From a bacterium (GTDB taxonomy: Bacteria > Patescibacteriota > Minisyncoccia > Phycocordibacterales > UBA5272): 42,321 nucleotides of DNA. Shown piece by piece: positions 40,145-42,321 of the stretch (its first letter is position 1; each line of letters opens with the position of its first letter). Under the pieces are notes generated by a model. The model was given only the letters and a program-made list of their open reading frames with translations. It made no database searches and was not told where the DNA came from. Where the stretch lies: the NCBI GenBank assembly GCA_023267635.1, contig JAHFMX010000010.1:1-42321 (forward strand), in the 5' to 3' direction. The translations under genes were made by a program, and so were the position numbers.

Positions 40145-40729
40145 ATGACTCTCGCTCAAATCATTGCTGAAGTTTATCTAGTCACTAACCGGCCGGATTT
40201 AGTTAGTGAGACTGCTTCTGCGGTACGAAAAGCAACAATGAAATTTCATCTTGCTGATACTTACAAGCAGGATTTGAGCGAGGTTCTTATTACAGTTCCA
40301 GTGCAGACTGATTTTCATTATCAATTAGACCTTAGCAATGCAGCTAATTATCCATATTTCCGGGTACTTGACCACGTTAAGGAATATAATAATCCTATAG
40401 TTGGCAATGAAATTCAGTTTACTAAACAGGATGCAAAAGGGTTGCTTGATGATTATGGTTTGGAGAAACAAAACTATTGGTATCAGGCAGGATTTGCACT
40501 GAATATCAATAGTTTCAAACAACTTAATCAACTTACTGTTGGTTACTTTATGTATCCAAATGTTACTACTGGAGGATATAATAGCTGGATTGGAACATCT
40601 TTTCCAGATGCAATCATCGATGAAGCAAGCAGTCACATCTTTAGACTTACTGGTAAGGATTCAGAATTTAAAGTATTTGCTGCGTACTTTGAGCAGAACT
40701 TAGCTATGGTACGAATGCTAGGACTTTAA
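40145..40729 (+). CDS. Head-tail adaptor candidate
   Basis: 194 aa from the ATG at 40145, which follows the previous stop; an earlier in-frame ATG at 40106 lies within the neighbour. Opening MTLAQIIAEVYLVTNRPDLV and SETASAVRKATMKFHLAD are helices, followed by a beta domain (EVLITVPVQTDFHYQLDLS) and a C-terminal helix region with SSHIFRLTGKDSEFKVFA. This helix-beta-helix plan, the length and the position fit podoviral adaptors (gp4- or gp6-like), which bind the portal base. Not proven by a motif. Confidence 0.6.
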   Translation: MTLAQIIAEVYLVTNRPDLVSETASAVRKATMKFHLADTYKQDLSEVLITVPVQTDFHYQLDLSNAANYPYFRVLDHVKEYNNPIVGNEIQFTKQDAKGLLDDYGLEKQNYWYQAGFALNINSFKQLNQLTVGYFMYPNVTTGGYNSWIGTSFPDAIIDEASSHIFRLTGKDSEFKVFAAYFEQNLAMVRMLGL

Positions 40730-40758
40730 CTCTTAAAAATTTTAAGGAATAGTCAATC

Positions 40759-40950
40759 ATGACCTACGTTGTTAGTCCTGTAGATACTACAACTCCTGCT
40801 GATACTGATGATATCAGTGAAGGTGCACAGGAGTTTAGGCTTCTAAAAGGATATATTCAAACGAATATCATGAGTGTTATTAATACGTATGGCAACCCGG
40901 CTGGAACTAATGCTGCGGTGCTAATCTTTGGCGCACAAACTTTTGAATAG
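40759..40950 (+). CDS. 63-aa small virion protein
   Basis: 63 aa with a DTTTPADTDDISEGAQEFRL segment followed by LKGYIQTNIMSVINTYG. The TPADTDDISEGAQEFRLLKG pattern occurs at the start of several phage tail and head-fibre proteins. AAGGA is 10 nt before the ATG. It may be an attachment module expressed as a separate protein. Confidence 0.5.
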   Translation: MTYVVSPVDTTTPADTDDISEGAQEFRLLKGYIQTNIMSVINTYGNPAGTNAAVLIFGAQTFE

Positions 40951-40967
40951 GAAAAGGAACAGATACC

Positions 40968-41354
40968 ATGTCAGCAAATCCGAATTTTGCCAGCACTCCG
41001 AAAGTAGGCAAGCAGTTAGTTAACGCTGCAAACGCTAACCGCGATGGTACTGGTACTATTGTTTCCATCTTTGCTGCTGGTGCAAATGGCAGTAGGATTG
41101 ATAAGGCAGTAATTGCAGCTAATGGTACGACTACTGCTGGTATGGTTCGCCTTTATATTAGTGATGGTGCTACTCATACATTGATTAAAGAAATCCCAAT
41201 TACTGCAATTACTCCATCTGGTACTGTCCAGAGTTTTAATGCCGTACTTACTGGTGACCCATTCCCACTTAGTATTCCTATCGGATATTCTCTCCGGGCA
41301 AGTACTCACAATGCTGAAGCCTTCATAGTTACAGCGTTTGGTGGAGACTTCTAA
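40968..41354 (+). CDS. Small all-beta virion protein
   Basis: 128 aa, beta-sandwich-like: LVNAANANRDGTGTIVSIFA, then AGMVRLYISDGATHTLIKEI, ending GYSLRASTHNAEAFIVTAFG. This NRDGTGT...LRAST.NAE pattern is common among phage structural proteins of unknown function. AAGGA lies 8 nt before the ATG. It may be a decoration or tail component. Confidence 0.6.
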   Translation: MSANPNFASTPKVGKQLVNAANANRDGTGTIVSIFAAGANGSRIDKAVIAANGTTTAGMVRLYISDGATHTLIKEIPITAITPSGTVQSFNAVLTGDPFPLSIPIGYSLRASTHNAEAFIVTAFGGDF

Positions 41355-41356
41355 TC

Positions 41357-41941
41357 ATGAATTACGGATTACTTGGTGGACAGGGACAACTAGCAGTAGG
41401 ACAGTCTAGTTCCATACTAGAGGTAGTTAATAGACGAGTTCAAGTTCGTCCTGCTCAGTCTTTTATATCTGGACAAGCTTTCTTTGACTTTCCAAATATA
41501 CCTCCGTGGGCAAAGAAAATAAGTGTATTTTTTAATCAGTTTTCTACTAATGGTGTTGCTCCATTCGGTATTCAGTTAGGATACAATGGGGTAATAACTG
41601 CTGGTGTAACTTACTCTGGACTTGGTATAACTTTATCTACCGGAGCTGGTATAGCTAATAGTTGGAACAGTTTTGCTGCAATAGGTGGAGCTACATCTGC
41701 TGCTAATAATTTTCATGGTAGAGTAGAAATAAATCTTTTTGACCAATTTAATAATATATCTCCGGGAAATAGTTTGTACGAGATAGACGGTAGACTGAGT
41801 GGCGTAGTATCCCAAGTTACTCAAATAGGAAGTGGTGTTGTTATTGTTCCTTATGAGAATATTGATAGAGTGAGGATAATGACGTCTGTTGCAGATTTAA
41901 TAGATTTGGGTAATTTTGCAGCCGTTATTGAAGGTTGGTAA
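41357..41941 (+). CDS. Beta-rich virion protein
   Basis: 194 aa. N-terminal LGGQGQLAVGQSSSILEVVN, then IPPWAKKISVFFNQFSTNGV and PFGIQLGYNGVITAG, suggestive of a jelly-roll or fibre-head fold; C-terminal VVIVPYENIDRVRIMTSV. The segment PPWAKKISVFF resembles the phage tail and minor head proteins that start with a beta-strand pair. GGAG is near the ATG, 2 nt after the previous stop. Function unknown. Confidence 0.55.
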   Translation: MNYGLLGGQGQLAVGQSSSILEVVNRRVQVRPAQSFISGQAFFDFPNIPPWAKKISVFFNQFSTNGVAPFGIQLGYNGVITAGVTYSGLGITLSTGAGIANSWNSFAAIGGATSAANNFHGRVEINLFDQFNNISPGNSLYEIDGRLSGVVSQVTQIGSGVVIVPYENIDRVRIMTSVADLIDLGNFAAVIEGW

Positions 41942-41964
41942 TAACATTAAAAGAGGAAAAACAA

Positions 41965-42258
41965 ATGCCATTAGACCCGCCGGAATTATGTAGGGAACTA
42001 ACAAAATTAAAAGATGATATTGCCTCCCTCCATCGTCAAGCTGACGCAGTAACAACTACTCTCCAAGCTCAAAACGAACAAATGGCATTAACTGATGCAA
42101 AGATTGGCGCACTTCTAGAAGCATGGGAAACAGGGCAAGGAGTTGCTAAGTTTATCAAATGGCTCGCTCCAATAGTAGCAGCACTTGCAGGAACTGTAAC
42201 TGCTATTAGCGCCTTTTATATCTGGACAAAACAACATATCCACTTCACGTTTAATTAA
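41965..42258 (+). CDS. Membrane protein with coiled coil, possible holin
   Basis: 97 aa from the ATG at 41965, where AGAGG gives the RBS; an in-frame GTG-type start at 41935 overlaps the neighbour. Residues 5-55 form a charged coiled coil (CRELTKLKDDIASLHRQA), followed by KFIKWLAPIVAALAGTVTAI and SAFYIW, one membrane helix near residues 66-88. Single-helix holins and inner-membrane spanins share this layout. It crosses the window junction; its tail is repeated at 1-57. It directly precedes the tail hub gene. Confidence 0.55.
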   Translation: MPLDPPELCRELTKLKDDIASLHRQADAVTTTLQAQNEQMALTDAKIGALLEAWETGQGVAKFIKWLAPIVAALAGTVTAISAFYIWTKQHIHFTFN

Positions 42259-42321
42259 GGAAGGAACCGGCTGTGGCACAGATAGTAATGCGCGGAAATC
42301 TTAATGCTGCCAATGTTCCAC
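42202..42321. repeat. Terminal direct repeat, right copy
   Basis: Identical to 1-120. It contains the end of the membrane protein gene and, at 42273-42321, the first 16 codons of the tail hub gene, which is complete at 72-1691. Confidence 0.97.

Noticed and set aside
1-42321. CRISPR array or insertion sequence
   Set aside because: No regularly spaced long repeats and no transposase-like ORF were found.

Overview
The window is the essentially complete genome of a tailed bacteriophage of podovirus type, presumably assembled from a metagenome. Bases 1-120 are repeated exactly at 42202-42321, so the sequence closes into a circle of 42,201 unique bp, or is a terminally redundant or circularly permuted linear genome. 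Genes are packed tightly with frequent ATGA or TAATG overlaps. Start codons follow AGGAG-type ribosome binding sites, sigma70-like promoters are visible, and three consecutive late genes carry Sec or lipoprotein signals. Together these point to a Gram-negative host that cannot be named from sequence. No integrase, repressor or phage RNA polymerase was recognised, so a lytic phage using host RNA polymerase is the simplest reading.

There are two opposed gene blocks. The late block is on the + strand (31856 to the end, continuing through the closure to 12682): small terminase subunit, a nested coiled-coil ORF, large terminase, portal, a small protein, scaffold, a decoration-type protein, major capsid protein, a perfect rho-independent terminator, head-tail connector genes and small virion proteins. 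It continues with a membrane protein, a gp10-like tail hub, a tail protein, a muralytic enzyme, a cassette of exported proteins (including an HNH nuclease and a lipoprotein), a DUF1353 protein, and three large ejection (internal virion) proteins.

The early/replication block is on the - strand (31434 down to 12686). It holds a family-A DNA polymerase, a P-loop replication ATPase, a RecD-like SF1 helicase, a Sak4-like recombination ATPase, an SSB candidate, a RecB/Cas4-like nuclease with a probable Fe-S cluster, a DnaQ-like exonuclease, a DUF6378 protein and about twenty-five small orphan genes. Six of the short ORFs encode 24-57 aa. The blocks diverge from a 421-bp control region (31435-31855) carrying three ATGAGA-N5-TCTCAT dyads, and converge at 12682/12686 with a 3-bp gap and a hairpin.

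The main non-coding features are three sequence-related hairpins, each after one - strand gene (SSB candidate, a 229-aa protein and a 214-aa protein), and two good sigma70 promoters. There is also a 24-bp inverted repeat flanking an AT-rich, repeat-bearing stretch that could be an origin. GATC is almost absent: four sites found by eye where about 150 would be expected.
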